From: Lineus longissimus
Taxonomy: Eukaryota > Nemertea > Pilidiophora > Heteronemertea > Lineidae
DNA length: 64,000 nt
Reading direction: 5' to 3'
Assembly (NCBI RefSeq): GCF_910592395.1
Contig: NC_088323.1
Location: forward strand, 3,412,001 to 3,476,000
Of this stretch, positions 43,001 through 58,000 are shown one piece after another. Position numbers and translations under genes: made by a program. The notes under the pieces are model-generated. The model worked only from the letters and a program-made list of their open reading frames with translations. It did not search any database and was not told the DNA's origin. Within the stretch, counting starts at the first letter, position 1, and each line of letters begins with the position of its first letter.

Positions 43001-46000
43001 GGCAGGACATTCTGGCTTCTTATCATGGCACTTAACTGTGAAGTCGCCTGTGCAGTTGCACATAGTGCACGGATCTCTTGGCTTTTTCCAAGATTCTCCT
43101 ACCTGAATGTGGGGAAGATAATGTTAAGGGCTTGTGTACAGCAGCAACAGTTCACCAGTTTACTCAAAAGTTCAAATCATACAATTTTCGGTTGTGTTTG
43201 GATGGAATTTTTTCTGCAATGTTTTGATATCACTTGTTTTGTTGCATGTGATGCAGAGATAACAAATGAAAAAATGCACATGTTGTCCATCTCAAAGCGG
43301 AATATGTCGTCAAAGAGAAAAAACAGATAATGTTGTTAATCTAAACATCTATAAAACAATACTTTGTGTGGGCGTCGATACTTACTTGCTTGCAACCTGA
43401 TTCTGGGTCTTCACATTCTTCGCATCTCTTTGTGGAGGTGGATACACGAATTGTAGTTGTTGTAATGGTGACCGTGCTTCCTTCCGGCGTCGTTGTCGGC
43501 GTGGCAGTCGATGTGGAAACATACACACTGATAAAGAGGAAATAACCATGGTTTAGTACTTTTTCCAACAGTCAAGTATTTTCAAAAGCCTATGTTTGCT
43601 GCATGACCGTCCTGAAAAGCAGCAACCAAGCTGCAGCCAGCTTTGAACTGTCAACTGCATCAGCTTGGGTCACAACCAGATGGCCGAGACAAGATCACAT
43701 TCATATTAGCCTACACGAGTGACAGTGTCCATCATATCTGATTGCATACATCTGTTGTACAACTCCATTAGGATTTTGAGTAGAATTTTGCCGCAAAAAT
43801 GGTTTCAATATTTTGTAAATGACTTGCATTAAATAATGGCTAACGGCGTCGGAAAAGCTACCGAGTTACGTTTGTGAAATTTTGTTGAATTGGAAGGTTG
43901 GGTTTACAATGAGTACAATATGTTTGCGGACAAATTATTCGTTGCTGGGGAGGGGGAGTGATATGGGCTGGTTGAAATCGTACCATTGACTTGGAAGCTG
44001 AGTTGGACTCTTGGGAACACAGTCAGTGAGCTCTCTGTTTTTACAAACACAAGTCTTGCACACATCAGTGGGGTGGTCAATCACCTGACCATGCTGAAAA
44101 TACAGGAAAAGATGGATGAAATAAAAAATAACATATTTGGTATCTTGAAATAAAACTGTTTTCATCGTGTAGGGCAAGAAAGAACATGGTATGAGACAAC
44201 ATTTTGTTAAAATTGATACACGAATTAACAACCAATCACCTTTATCCGATGTGCACTCTCTCGTAGAAGGCAAATCAAGTTTATAAGTGTTGCAGTTTCA
44301 ACAAGAAGCGAGTAACATTAATTTCTAAACCCGCCATGACTGCATAATATTCTAAGGTGTAGCCTCTCCTCGCACTTATTGACACTGAATTGATTACCTC
44401 ATTTTGTACCCCAGCCACACTTTGTTAAATATCAATTTTCCTGTGCCTATATTAGTCCTTAAACAATCAGAATCTGGTGTCCTGACACCTATTTATTCTT
44501 ATAAGGAAGTACAGTCAGTGAGAAAGAGGCAAGAATTGAATATTTGACGAAGTAAATATTATAAAAATGAAAGTGAAAATAGTTTTTTCTTATAGGAGCA
44601 CTACTCACCTCAATCTCAGTGTTGTTAACAATACACGGACAGCCTCGTTTCAACGTGCAGGTCGTAAGAGATGCATTGACGTATTCGAGCTTGTATCCTA
44701 CGTCACATTTCTTTGGACAGTTTGTCAGAATCTGTGGCGTCAACTTGGCACCTGGGTCCGTCTTGAGGTGTTCAAGACATGTTTTGGCCTTCGAATCACA
44801 TGGGATATGGCAACGTTTTACTTCAAGGATGGGACATGCTGGAATATTTTGAACGAAATTGTTAAAATTGCGATGATATATCTAATAACTAACCCATGGG
44901 AATCATCAGCTGAACTATTCATGTATGGGCTGTTTCGTAACTGTGGATGTGTGACTGCCTCTCACATAATAATAGCCCACAAGGTAAACGAGTAGCCTAC
45001 GGTCATGTATAAATAGCGACTGCTTTCTTGAGAGTATACGTACGTGTTGTGCTTTCAAATGGTGTGGCGGTTGATATGGAAGGCGTAGGTGTACTGACAA
45101 CATGGCATCTGCAGCATCCACTTTCGGTGATGAAGGCTTCAAACTATTGACAAAGCCAAACAGAGAATGGAAACACAATTACATGTAACATTAATTAGCG
45201 TGGAAAGCCTTGACATTCTGGAAATCTCAACGCTCAAGAAAGAGTACAATATCAGAATAGAAATTAAGTCGGAAAACGAAAAATTATTTTCTGACCTGAT
45301 ACAAATAATTGGAAAATCAATTTTCTTATAATCGAGCAAAATAGAAATGGTGGAATTAAGAATGTTTCTGGAAGCTTTTGCGATGCACAAAAATATAGAG
45401 GTGCAAAAATATGCTTGGCAATTAACACTATTGAAATTCGCCATACTCACTCTCGTCGCACCAACCGCGGATAATTTCTCACACTCTTGTTTGCATCGTT
45501 TATTGATATCGCTCAAACTATGGCAAAGGACTTGCCGGGTGCTTGCTTGACATTCGCACTGATGGCAGCATTTCGGTTGACCTTTCTGTTGAGGATCGAT
45601 GTCGCATATCTCCCATGTCTCACCAATCTGATGTTCGGAGAAAAAGCGTTTATCACATGATAACATTAGTGATAGAATGGTGAGCCCTCATAGAAACCTA
45701 TATATAAGCACCAGCTGTCTTGATAACTAAAAACGAAGGATTTCAAATAATTAGTGATCCAATATAGAATTCTAAAGTTTTGTAGAAATTGTTTATGAAA
45801 TTAATTGCATACGTTGCCTTTCGATAACAAAGATCATACGTCCATCTCAAAGAGTTCGTAGATGCCTGTTCACTGGTATTTAAAAAAACAAACTAATGTA
45901 AGCTTACCGTGTATGTCTTTTCATTGTAGGTACATTGAGGTGGCCCAGTCGATGATGTTCCTTCGGTTATTGTAGGTGTTGGTGTTGGTGTTGGAGTGGT

Positions 46001-49000
46001 GCATGGCTTTTCTTTGATTTTATTGTTCTCGCAGATATGTTTCACGCATTTCTCTCCAGGCACTGTCCATTCCTCCCCGGGCTAGAAAGAGCATGAATGT
46101 AAATTTCAAATGCCCCTACATGTATATCATGATTATCAGCAACGGTGGCATGAGTAGATAAACGTTCACCTGTAGACAGCAGGCTTCACTACTGCTGCCT
46201 TTTTCAAACCTCCAAGGTGTTGAACGAAATGAAATTGAGCTGGTCATATATTTTGAACAAGTTGTTTAACGAAATGAAATTGAGCTGGTCATATATCTTG
46301 AACAGGCAAGTATATCTGTCTGTTTTTAACCTATGAATTAGAACAAGTTCTAGATCTCGGCGAGAGCTAGGTCACATTCTTCAATAACCAAATGCAGATT
46401 TGGATCCATCACGCAACATAATATATCTGCCTGGTAGTCAATCTTCCAGAACAAAATCACTGAACTTTCGATTATCATCTGAACTTCTTGGAATACCCCT
46501 TTGTGTACCAGAATCTCTAACCATTGCACCACCACTCCTCGATGGTGTAATGGTTACTTACGTCTCTAACTTGCCCATTCTCATCACGACATTGGCAAGT
46601 GTCCTTTTCCACACAGTGGGTGCCGTTGAAATACTGGGACTTCTTGAAGCACTCGCATCCTGGTGCACAGATTGTGTTTGAGAACACCTTACAGACTGGA
46701 TCCAGGACGTGACACTTGGAACAATGACGGAGGCAGTCCACTGGACTGAATGGTGGCTTGCATTCTGCATTGGAGGGAAAACAAGCTATTTACTGTGAAC
46801 TCACCAGTTACCTTAGAACTGGCCAGTGACGACATTTGTCAAGGAAACGGGGAATTCGTTACATTTTGAATAATACTGTTGTGTTTAACTCAGACTTTCC
46901 AACTTCAGAATCGGTTGGTGGAAAATTATAATCATCTCAATAAGTGATCCGCAGTCTTGACTGGTTGCCAGTCGTGTTTCACTTAAATTTTGATAATAGT
47001 AAGCAAGAAGTTTTATTCACGCCGACCAGCATCACAGATTCGTCGACAAAGATCGGTCAACAAATCATGTGTGGAGTTTGTGCCTTGATTTTTCTGACTC
47101 ATCACCGTTCAGTGACCACCTTAGCTACCCGACACGCAACTGACATCTATGAATACAACTGGTGTGGCAAACATGATTGATTTGGGGCTTCCTAGCTGCC
47201 TCATCATGAATTTTAGCGACTGGTTGTGTTGGCCAAATATCACTTAGTCTCAATGCTGGCGTTGACCATCGCGGACTATAAGATATGTCTAATCCTCACC
47301 TCCAAAAACAGCACACCATGCACTGTATTTGAGGTTTTGTCTTGCAGTTTTTCCAAAACAAATAGGTAATCAAGCCACGGGACTGTTTTATGAGTCAAGT
47401 GTATTGTTTAACTACTCACGTGTCGTTGTGTAAACTGTAGTGGTAGATGACATGCTAGAATCTGAAAGAGGTTAAGATAATTATAGTCATTTGTTGAACA
47501 AAGTACTAACATACAGATATATAAGAAAATGACCAAAGGCAAAACATTACTCCTGTTTAAGAGACTGCCATATCGTATGGTAACAGTGATGTGCATCCAA
47601 AAAAACCTATTTAAACTTTTCTTTTTCTAGTTGTATTTTAAATCTTTTTGTTAATGTATAAAACGTAATTTTCGAAATTTGTCGAAGTTAGGCAACTCTC
47701 ACACATGCATTTGCATTATCGTAGCATTAACTTAGCAGTGTAGGTTGCTCGAACATGACAAAAATCATTAGATTAAACTTCTTAAAAACATTTCTATGTT
47801 TATCGCCCTTATTTACCGAAACCTTTTTTTTCGTAATTTTCTCATCAGCAGTTGCTTCGATCTGAAGAAGACACTGCACGCCGATGATGTCTTACTGTGT
47901 CACTGAATTATGAATTTCAAGCCTAGAAAGTGGATAGCAACTCTTCTGGCATTTATTGCAAGAATAACACTTCAAAATAATATACTTGTATCCTACTTAC
48001 ATGTAGTCGTTATTGTCGATGGAGTTGGAGTGACAGTCGTCTTGACCTCTGTCAAAAATAAAGCGAAATCAATGATACAGGATGATTCAAAATCTATTTC
48101 AATTCAGTGCGGTGCAAAAAGGCTGTGCCCTATTTCCTGCCTCTCCAATTAGTCCTTCAGGAGGAATTCGAAATAAGCAAGCGGATAAAAAACATTCCGT
48201 TAAAGGGAGACTACCTGGCAGGAGCACTACCTTGTAGGAAGTTTAGAAATAGTTCCACGAAGTCGCCGATAGCGGTATCTCGATTCTGACAGTCTATCGA
48301 AACTTTACATTATGCATGGGTAATAAAGAATATGATTAATCAAACCAAACCCATGTCCCTTATTGTTAAAATTTAAGTCGACTTAGACCAACACATTACG
48401 GTTTAATGGTGTCTTCCAAACATATCTGTCAATATAGCCTTTGACTTTAAACTAGGTACGCCCTACTCTTTTCTATTGACTTTTTCATGAGAAATGTTAA
48501 TGTTACATATGATGTGTTGTATCTTTAAACCAAATTGACGAAACAGTAAAAAGTGACTTACCATCACATACTTGTACTGAAATCTTCACATTCTTGAACT
48601 CCTTATCGCCATCCTTTGTTTCGACCAGGACAATACGTAATCTGGAGGCCTCAACGGGATTATCAAGAACAAACAACGGCGTCTTCGAAATATCGAAGGA
48701 GCCTTTCGGCTGCAGAACTTTGTATGTATTGGACCCCGGTGGCAGGTACTCCACGTAAATGGTCTTAACATTCCCTCCAACCTTTATGGTTCTAATCAGA
48801 GTGGAGGGATATTTGGGACTAGTTAAATCAATAGAGATGAAAGGTTTGTCCTTGTTGTCTTCCGGTACAGTCTCGACATTCCAGCCTTTTCCATTGGGTC
48901 TGGAATCTTTGGGTGTCGTTCCGCCGATGTTTTTGCCATTGCCGGTAACTTGGTTATTGGGGATTCGATCCGTGTCACCAATGATTTCTTTGATCTTTGA

Positions 49001-52000
49001 GCCGTCAGCACACTCGTGGGGTGTGGTAGTTATAACTGTTGGTGTTGGAGTAACAGATGGTGTTTCTGATGGAGTAACAGATGGAGTTTCTGATGGAGTA
49101 ACAGATGGTGTTTCTGATGGTGTAATTGATGGTGTTTCAGTAACAGTTGGTGTTACTGATGGAGTAGTGGATGGTGTTCCAGTAGTAGTTGGTGTTGCAG
49201 TTACTGATGGTGTTGCAGTAACAGATGGCGTTTCCGATGGTGTTCCAGATGGCGTTACTGATGGTGTTTCTGATGGTGTTGCCGTCGGTGTTACTGATGG
49301 TGTAACTGATGGCGTCACAGATGGTGTTGACGACGGTGTTCCTGATGGTGTAACTGATTGAGTTACGGACACTGTTACTGATGGAGTAACGGATGGTGTT
49401 TCTGATGGAGTAACAGATGGTGTTTCTGATGGTGTACCTGATGGTGTAATTGATGGTGTTTCAGTAACAGTTGGTGTTACTGATGGAGTAGTGGATGGTG
49501 TTACTGATTGAGTAGCAGATGTTGTTACTGATGGAGTAGCAGGTGTTGTTACTGATGGGGTAAAAGATGGTGTCCCTGTTGGAGTAACTGAAACAGTAAC
49601 ATTAGAAATAAAATTTAGCTGCACATACTTGTCAATATTCCATATTCTACGAAAAAAAGCTATATACAGTCTGTGTATACATGTATCTAAGGCCTCATCC
49701 GTTCATTTATGAGTATTTTCCGATGGATCTCCATCGGTTAGTAAGAAGTCCGTTCTGCTCTGAGGTGTCACATTCAAGTAAAGCAACGAAATGCTGAGAA
49801 TGCTGGATGGTAGTATAGTCCGATAGAAGCACATTGGCTCATATATTTGTGTCGGTACAAAACCTTCGTTTTCATTTTGACGATTTAATTTTATAACGAT
49901 CTTTTTGATCTCAGTCAATGACCCATTGCCTCATTGAGTGATATTCTTACATACCTATACAGACCATCATGGAGACACTCGCTGTGTATTTTTGTGGCAA
50001 AATTGATGGAATACTCCCGCCTTTCACTGACAATGGCACTAACATCAGCTGTTCTATATCTTCAACGACAGTGTCCAATACAACTGGTTTGCCGGTCTCT
50101 GTAGAAAATATCTGTTTGAACTCTTTCCACTCGGGCTTGTTTGTCCCTTTGATTGGCCCTGTGCTGTACTTGATTTTGTATGTGTTGATATTTCCATCGA
50201 CTCCGACTTTCTTTAGAATCAGTTTGGATGGTCTGACATCGATGATAAGACTTGGGTTTGGTTCGCCGTTTGTGGGTAGCTTAAAGTATACGAATAGGCT
50301 AGTATAGTTATTGCAAAAAAAAAATATAATGACAAATATTCTTAAAGACTACGTAGTCTTCGCTTCGCATCCTTGGGTTAACTACACAATTGTCTAGTAC
50401 CGCACAATGAAGAACGAAATAAATCATGCTAACGCTTACAGTTGCCTGCCAAGAGCCGCTGACATCAACCATGGCTTTTTGAGCAGTGTCTGTGTTCGGG
50501 TCATCAGTCAAGGAGCCTGGTCGAAGGACATCAGTCTTATTACTCAACAATTCAACCAAATCGTCATCGGCACAAATCTCTGGAAAAAAAATCAGAGTGA
50601 CAAGTTAGTGTGTGTAAAACTATCTGATACATTTTTTTAATGACAAATACGCTACTCTTGCTATGCGTATTGATATCACATTCAACGAGGCTCTCATATT
50701 TGAAAATATTTATAAAGATCATCCGGAAGATTCACCCGTGGCTATTCCTTCCATAGCCACGTTCTTTGTTTCATGCCCTCTGCAAACTAATTCATACAAA
50801 AGTCGACTTCGCCAAGTTCTCGCACGTGCTCTCACAGACCCTGGCTTACAACTGCCTTCCATGAGCCGCCCTTGGATGACATTGCTTAGATATCGTTACA
50901 ATTTAAGTTTGCCCAGTCGAGGTAGATTTTATGACAACATCCTTAAGTGTGCAGGATGTGCGCAGGATGTATTTTTTGGCAAGCTTGTAATCTCCTTGCC
51001 ATGGTATACACAGTTTCATGAAATATTGTTATCCTTTTATCTAAGAAAAGAAAATAATTCTTACTTGGCGTAGTTCCTGTGGGCGTCCCTGAAATGAAAA
51101 AAAACCCACCAATACATCATTATCCTGTGTGCAATTTCCATGTGTTCATGCCCTAGAAACCTTTTCGCGAACAACGTACTATAAACTGCGCTTTCTGTTA
51201 AACCAGTATTTCTTCGTTGGGTTAAGTTAAGGGCTGGTTTTCACTGTATGCAGTTCGGCACAATATTAAAAATTCATATGTCAAAGGTTTTTTGCGATTA
51301 TCATCGCATGTTATTTACATCGCTGTTGGCATGTGGATGGAAATCCACCAATTTTGCGTAGCTTTCGTAAATTTGCCGTCTCAATTTAGTAGATGATGTT
51401 GGCAATGGTGTTTCAATCACTACGAAAAGTGACAATTTTGCAACGATTTTAAAAAGTCTGAACATACCAGTTGCGGTTCCAGAAGGAGTAACTGATGGTG
51501 TTCCTGATGGAGTAACTGATGGTGTTCCTGATGGAGTAACTGATGGTGTTCCTGATGGAGTAACAGATGGTGTTCCTGATGGAGTAACAGATGGTGTTCC
51601 TGATGGAGTAACAGACGGTGTTCCCGATGGAGTAACAGACGGTGTTCCCGATGGAGTAACAGACGGTGTTCCCGATGGAGTAACAGATGGTGTTCCCGAT
51701 GGAGTAACAGACGGTGTTCCCGATGGAGTAACAGATGGTGTTCCCGATGGAGTAACTGAAGGTGTTCCTGATGGAGTAACTGATGGCGTTTGTGATGGAG
51801 TTACAGATGGTGTTCCCGTTGTAGTTGGTGTTGCAGTTACAGATGGTGTTCCTGATGGAGTAACAGACGGTGTTCCCGATGGAGTAACAGACGGTGTTCC
51901 CGATGGAGTAACAGATGGTGTTCCCGATGGAGTCACAGATGGTGTTCCCGATGGAGTAACAGACGGTGTTCCCGATGGTGTAACAGATGGTGTTCCCGAT

Positions 52001-55000
52001 GGAGTAACTGAAGGTGTTCCTGATGGAGTAACTGATGGCGTTTGTGATGGAGTAACAGATGGTGTTCCCGTTGTAGTTGGTGTTGCAGTTACAGATGGTG
52101 TTCCTGATGGAGTAACAGACGGTGTTCCCGATGGAGTTACAGACGGTGTTCCCGATGGAGTAACAGACGGTGTTCCCGATGGAGTAACAGACGGTGTTTC
52201 CGATGGAGTAACAGACGGTGTTCCCGATGGAGTAACAGACGGTGTTCCCGATGGAGTAACAGATGGTGTTCCCGATGGAGTAACAGACGGTGTTCCTGAC
52301 GGAGTAACAGACGGTGTTCCTGATGGTGTAACTGATATCGTTTGTGATGGAGTAACAGTTGGTGTTCCTGTAGTAGTTGGTGTTGCAGTAACTGATGGCG
52401 TTTGTGATGGAGTAACAGAAGATGTTACAGTTACTGTTGGTGTTTCTGATGGAGTTCCTGACGGTGTTGATGTGGTCGATTCTGAAATAACCAAAAAGAA
52501 AGAAAGATAATATAATAACAATTTGGGTAAAGAAATTCTTCTTGCAAGAGTCACCTATAATAAAAATGTCATGTGAATGAGACTATAAGACTGTGAGGAG
52601 GTCAAATACATTTAAAAAACGAAAGTATGAGCATTGCATATATTTTTCCTGCAGGTCTCGGAAAGTATATATTGAATTTGCTCGTTGTAACTATTTCATG
52701 ATGTTCTGTTCCTTTGTGTCGTGTAGAAGTAATGCATGTAGTGATACGTCGTGTTTGCTCTATCCTTCCTTTGATGTCGTGTAGATATCAAGAAATTGTA
52801 TGTACTGCACATAAAGATCAGAGTGTTTGCTTTAACTTCCTTGACATCGTATAAAAATAAAGTGCCCCGTAGTCGTGTTCTAAAATATCTCTTTCTACAC
52901 TGTTTCGTGTCATGTTAAAGTTATTATATTGTAAGTATTGCGCATAAAACGAGTTGGTTTCAATTGTCCCTTCGAAGTCTTGGAAATGTATACAGTGCAC
53001 AAAAGCCATTTTTCTTGTAACTGTTCCATGATGTCGTGTGGAAGTAATGAAAATATATGAGTAGTCCACAGCAGCCGTTGAAGTAGAAATATTGGCAATG
53101 TAAGGAGTGCATAGTAGTCTCTTTTGTATCGTTTCCTTGACTTCATGTAATGGAAATGTATGTGGTGCACACAAGCCACATGACTGTACTGTTGCGTCTA
53201 GTAGAGGTAGTGTGGATGCAAGTAGTGCTCCTGTAACCGTTCCTTGACATTATGCAGAAATAATGAAAATGTATATATTGGCCGTGTTTACTATAACTGT
53301 TCCTTGAGTTCATGTAGAAGTATTGGATATTCACACGTATGTAGTGCACATGAGTCGTGTTTGCTGTGGCTCTTTCAAGGCATCTCTTGGAAGTAATATC
53401 CGAGGTGAAGCATAGTGGACTGTTGAAGATTAATATATTGTAATCGCATACCTGTGTGTTCACAAATAAATGCCTTGATGGACCTCACTTGATACTCTTT
53501 TTCCGTTTTCTTCTGCGTTGTGTAAAACACATATCTGATTAGTTTTACTTTCTCATCTAGGTCTGCAAGCAGGTTCATCTTATTTCCCTTGAAATTGTCG
53601 TCACTCGTAGGCTCTATTGGCGACTGTGGCATGAACATGCCATCGTTTGCCGCTTCAGTTAAAACACTGTATCCTTTGATGTTTCCGATAACTTCTACTG
53701 CGACGAGTTTCACCGGTTTTCCGTTCCGGATGATGTTGACCTCGATACTTGGGTGCTCCTCTGCGTCAATGTCCACCACACTGGTCTTCCATGGACCGGT
53801 TCGGCTCCCGGGCTTAGCCTTGGAGCCATCCGGGGCACCTTTGCTGGCCTTAAACAAATTGGCAGGTATCTCCTTGAGGATTTCCACGAGAGTTTCATTC
53901 TCCTTACAAACTGAAAAGTGATGGTTATTGAAAGAGGCATGTTATTCGATTATGTACAGTTCAGAAACAAATGGACTCGTCTAGTTGTAAGACCATTTGA
54001 CTACCAAATGATTATAATGCATCTGTCTACAACATAGTTAGATTTTGCTAATTCTAACCCAGCTGATTGCTAGATGACTATGTAGAAAAGTTCTTACTTA
54101 CACTTGCTCGAAAACTATATCGTGTAACTAACTTCAGTTGTACTTTACTATTTATCTTTGTTAATTGAAGTGACTTTGAGTCTAAACTCCATGTGAAATG
54201 TGAGACTGATTTGCAGGGTAGTCTACACTTCCTTTGATCGAGGGAAGAACATATACTTATAGCGCACCTTTTACCGGCGTAGTGGTCGAGATAGGAGTAA
54301 TCGTTGGCGTTCCTGATGCTGTTGAAAGCGTTCCTGTTGTAGTTTCAGATGGTGTTCCCGTCAGTGTGCCGGTCGACGGTCCTGTTGGAGTTCCAGTTGG
54401 TGTTCCTGTCGGTGTTGCAGATATAGATGGCGTTCCTGTTGGTGACGGCGTTTCTGAAAACATTGATTTGGAATAACGACATGGCATTACGTGTATCTAC
54501 CTGGAAGACATACACCATATCGAAGTCGCAGAGTGACACGGACTTATATGATTTTTTCAGGTTCATTTAACGCTGTTGCAGTTGATAGTGTGCATCGCGT
54601 GCTCATCTGGTTTTGCAGTTCTGCTGTTCTGCTGTCCACTTCGTATATATGATAATTATCTGCTATGTAGAGGAGCCTGTAAGTTGTGGATGTTTGGCTA
54701 TGCTGCTTCGTGATGTAGCTAGATTCACCCTGTATGAATTTTGTGTGTCTAACATTTGGTATACTTGCAGTATACTAATGTCTGTGAATAATAAAAGTAT
54801 TATGATGTCCTCTTGTTATGTGTATCTACTTTGTTCCGATGTGCGGCCTCACAGGTGAAGTGGGATTTATGTAGGAGGCACCACTCTTTCGCATTAACTT
54901 TCGGTTTAGTATCAAGTTAAAAAACGATATGTGTAACATGTGGATGTGGCCATTTTGCGTCTTTCATCGGGCTTCATGCCAATCTGAATGTGAATATTCG

Positions 55001-58000
55001 CAATGTGTCTTCTTCATCATGTGTCCTGTAGGTCATGTGAATGTTATCACTGTGTATTGTTCTTTGCGTGTCATGTTCATCATGTAAGCGTTGTCATTGT
55101 GTCCCATTCAATCTGTGTCGTGTAAATCATACAAGTTGCAATGGTTTCTCGAATAACATGCTTCATGTAAAATGTTTTTCTCCTCCCTCCAGTGTCTTGT
55201 AAATCGTGTGAATGTTGACATTATACCTCGTTCATCGTCTGTCATGTAAATCACGTGATTGTTAGTACTGTGTTTTGTTCATGGTGTGTGAAACAGTTCA
55301 GCAGAAACAGCAGAGAAATTTTGTTAATGACTTGATACGGAGGTAACATGATAAATTCCAATCGGATTGAATTCAATTAACCGACTGAAAAACATCGTAA
55401 GCTTTCAGTCGCTTAATCACAACAACAAAGATGTCTCTCGATTAGGTGGAACACCTGTACTACATATAATTCACATACCTATGATGATTTCACAAATATA
55501 TGCCTTGATGGACTTCACTTGATACTTCTTAGCCTCTTTTTGCTTGGTTGTGTAAAATACATATCTGATGATTTTTGTATTCTCGACTGGTTCTTGCAGG
55601 AGATTCCGTTTATCTCCTTTGAAGTTATCATCACTGGTAGGGTCAACTGGCATCTGTGGCAGGAACATGTCATACTCAGCCGATTCAGTCTCGATGCCGT
55701 ATTCTTTTATGTTTCCATCAACTTCCACTGCGTAAATTCTCACAGGTTTTCCATTCCTGAGGACGTTGACCTCGATATATGGATGATCCTCAGCATCTAT
55801 GTTAACGACACCTGCCTCCCAAGGACTCCTGTTGCTCCCGGGCTTGGCCTTAGAACCATCTGAGTCCCCACCCTTGGCCTTGAAAAGGTTTTCAGGTATC
55901 TCCTGAATGATTTCGATGAGAGTCTCACCCTCCTTACAAACTGAAAATTGATTGTAGCTTGATGCAAATGTACACTTAAATTAAGCAGTTGATCAGATCG
56001 ATGGCTTAAATGTTAGGGTAATTTCTGATCGGAATTGCTGCCATTGTATAGAAAAGTAATTCAGAAGGCCAATATCAAAACATTTTAATGCCAAGAAGCT
56101 GTTAAAACGGTTATAACGACATTCAATTTGAAATCTGAGCGGAAGACTGCACAGTACAATTATAAAGAGAGAGAGACGAAAGATAGATATGATCCTGCCT
56201 ATAGGTAACGGTGACGCTGATGAATATGATGATGATAACAATAATGATGATTTGAATGAGACAGAACGCACCTTTTTTTGGCGTTGTAGTCGAGATTGAC
56301 GGGGTCACAGTTGCAGTTCCTGTCGGAGTAACAGTTATTGTCCCTGTCGGAGTAACCGATGCTGTTCCTGTCAATGTTGGAGATGTTGTTCCTGTTGGGG
56401 TACCAGATGGTGTTTCTGACGGGGTACTTGATGGAGTTTCTGACGGAGTACCAGATGGTGTTTCTGATGGAGTGACAGATGGGCTTCCAGTAACTGATGG
56501 TGTTCCAGTAACAGATGGCGTTCCAGACGGTGTTGCAGATGGCGTTACAGATGATGTTTCAGATGGAGTCTCAGTTTCTGTTGGCGTAGGCGTTCCTGTT
56601 TGGAATATGAAGTCAATTCTTAAAGTTATAAAGACGATTAGTAAGGTAACCAGGCTTCTTAGAGTTTCATTTCGACAGAAAGTAGCCAATTCGAATTCTA
56701 CCGGCCTGGTATGGGTAATCTTGACGAGTCTAAGACAGGGCATCAGGAATCGCCAGGAATCATTTGGCCTTAGAATAGCCCTTTCCTGTGAAGCAATAGA
56801 GAGGTTTCTCAACTTGAAAGTTGACGCCCGCCTTCGTGTCAAAACGTGTTTTGACCGGACCCTGATGTTGATATGGACTTCCGTCACTATTCATGCCGAA
56901 TTATCGCATATTGTGCACAGGTTCTTTTTGGTTTAGGTACCATGTTGTTTTCAATCACGGTTTCTCCTGATGCATCGCGTTTATGCTTCTTGTCTACTTA
57001 TGTATAACTGTGTAATCAACAATCGGTGTCAAAGTCAACGGTTGAATAAAACGTAATTAAAGTACGTCCATATCGGTGTATCAGCTGCATGATGTTCACG
57101 GTTGGTGTTGATGTTAACGCCAAGAACAGTGTGCGTAATTCCTTTGTGGTTATATGCTTATGGTTGTGTTGTCTTCGATTTCGTTGTTGATAATCTGAAT
57201 TCCAGTTGATTATTTTGCGATGGGTTGTTTATGGTACTTTTTGGATTTTACCTTCTGCTTGTTATCCGGTGTTGTTTTGGAGAAACAGCAACTTTGGTGT
57301 GAACTTCTTGTTTCTATTTTAGTTTATCTATCACTGAATATCCTACTGCCAGATGTCATCCCAAGACATGATTATGTTCGTATGTGATGATGACTGCATG
57401 CTTGATTTGATGGTGCATTCCTCTCCGAATCCATGACAATTATCATGTGGAACAGTATTTGATGTGAGCAGGTGAAATTTTGTACTGTATGTTGCAATTC
57501 AGTCACATTATATTTGTGTAAACATACCGGTTTCTTCACAAATCCAGGCCTTCAGTTTCAGTCTGTAAGTCTTCGTCTCCTTGTCTCTTGGATTAACGAA
57601 GACATATCTCACAACCTTGGTATCCGTAAGGGGCTCGTCTAATGTCTCCTGTATACCACCGGTGAAATACTCTTTGGGAGTTCCATTGGCTCCTTTCGGG
57701 GGGTTTTGAGGCTTCATGATATCGTCTGAGCTGGACTTTGTCGCGATGCCATAATCTTTGACATTTCCATTGACTTGTACAGCAATAAGCGTCACGCCTT
57801 TACCATTGTTGGTGATATCAACCTCAACGTAGGGTTGGCCTTTAGATTCCGGACCCTTGACAATACCCTCCCAGTTCCCACTGATACCTGGTCGAACCTT
57901 CCAACTGGTTGTGTTTTCTCTCCCCAACACAGCCGTGAACCTTTCATTTGGAACTCTATAGCCATCTCCGAGGATTTCCTTCATAATTTCGTTTTCCTTG

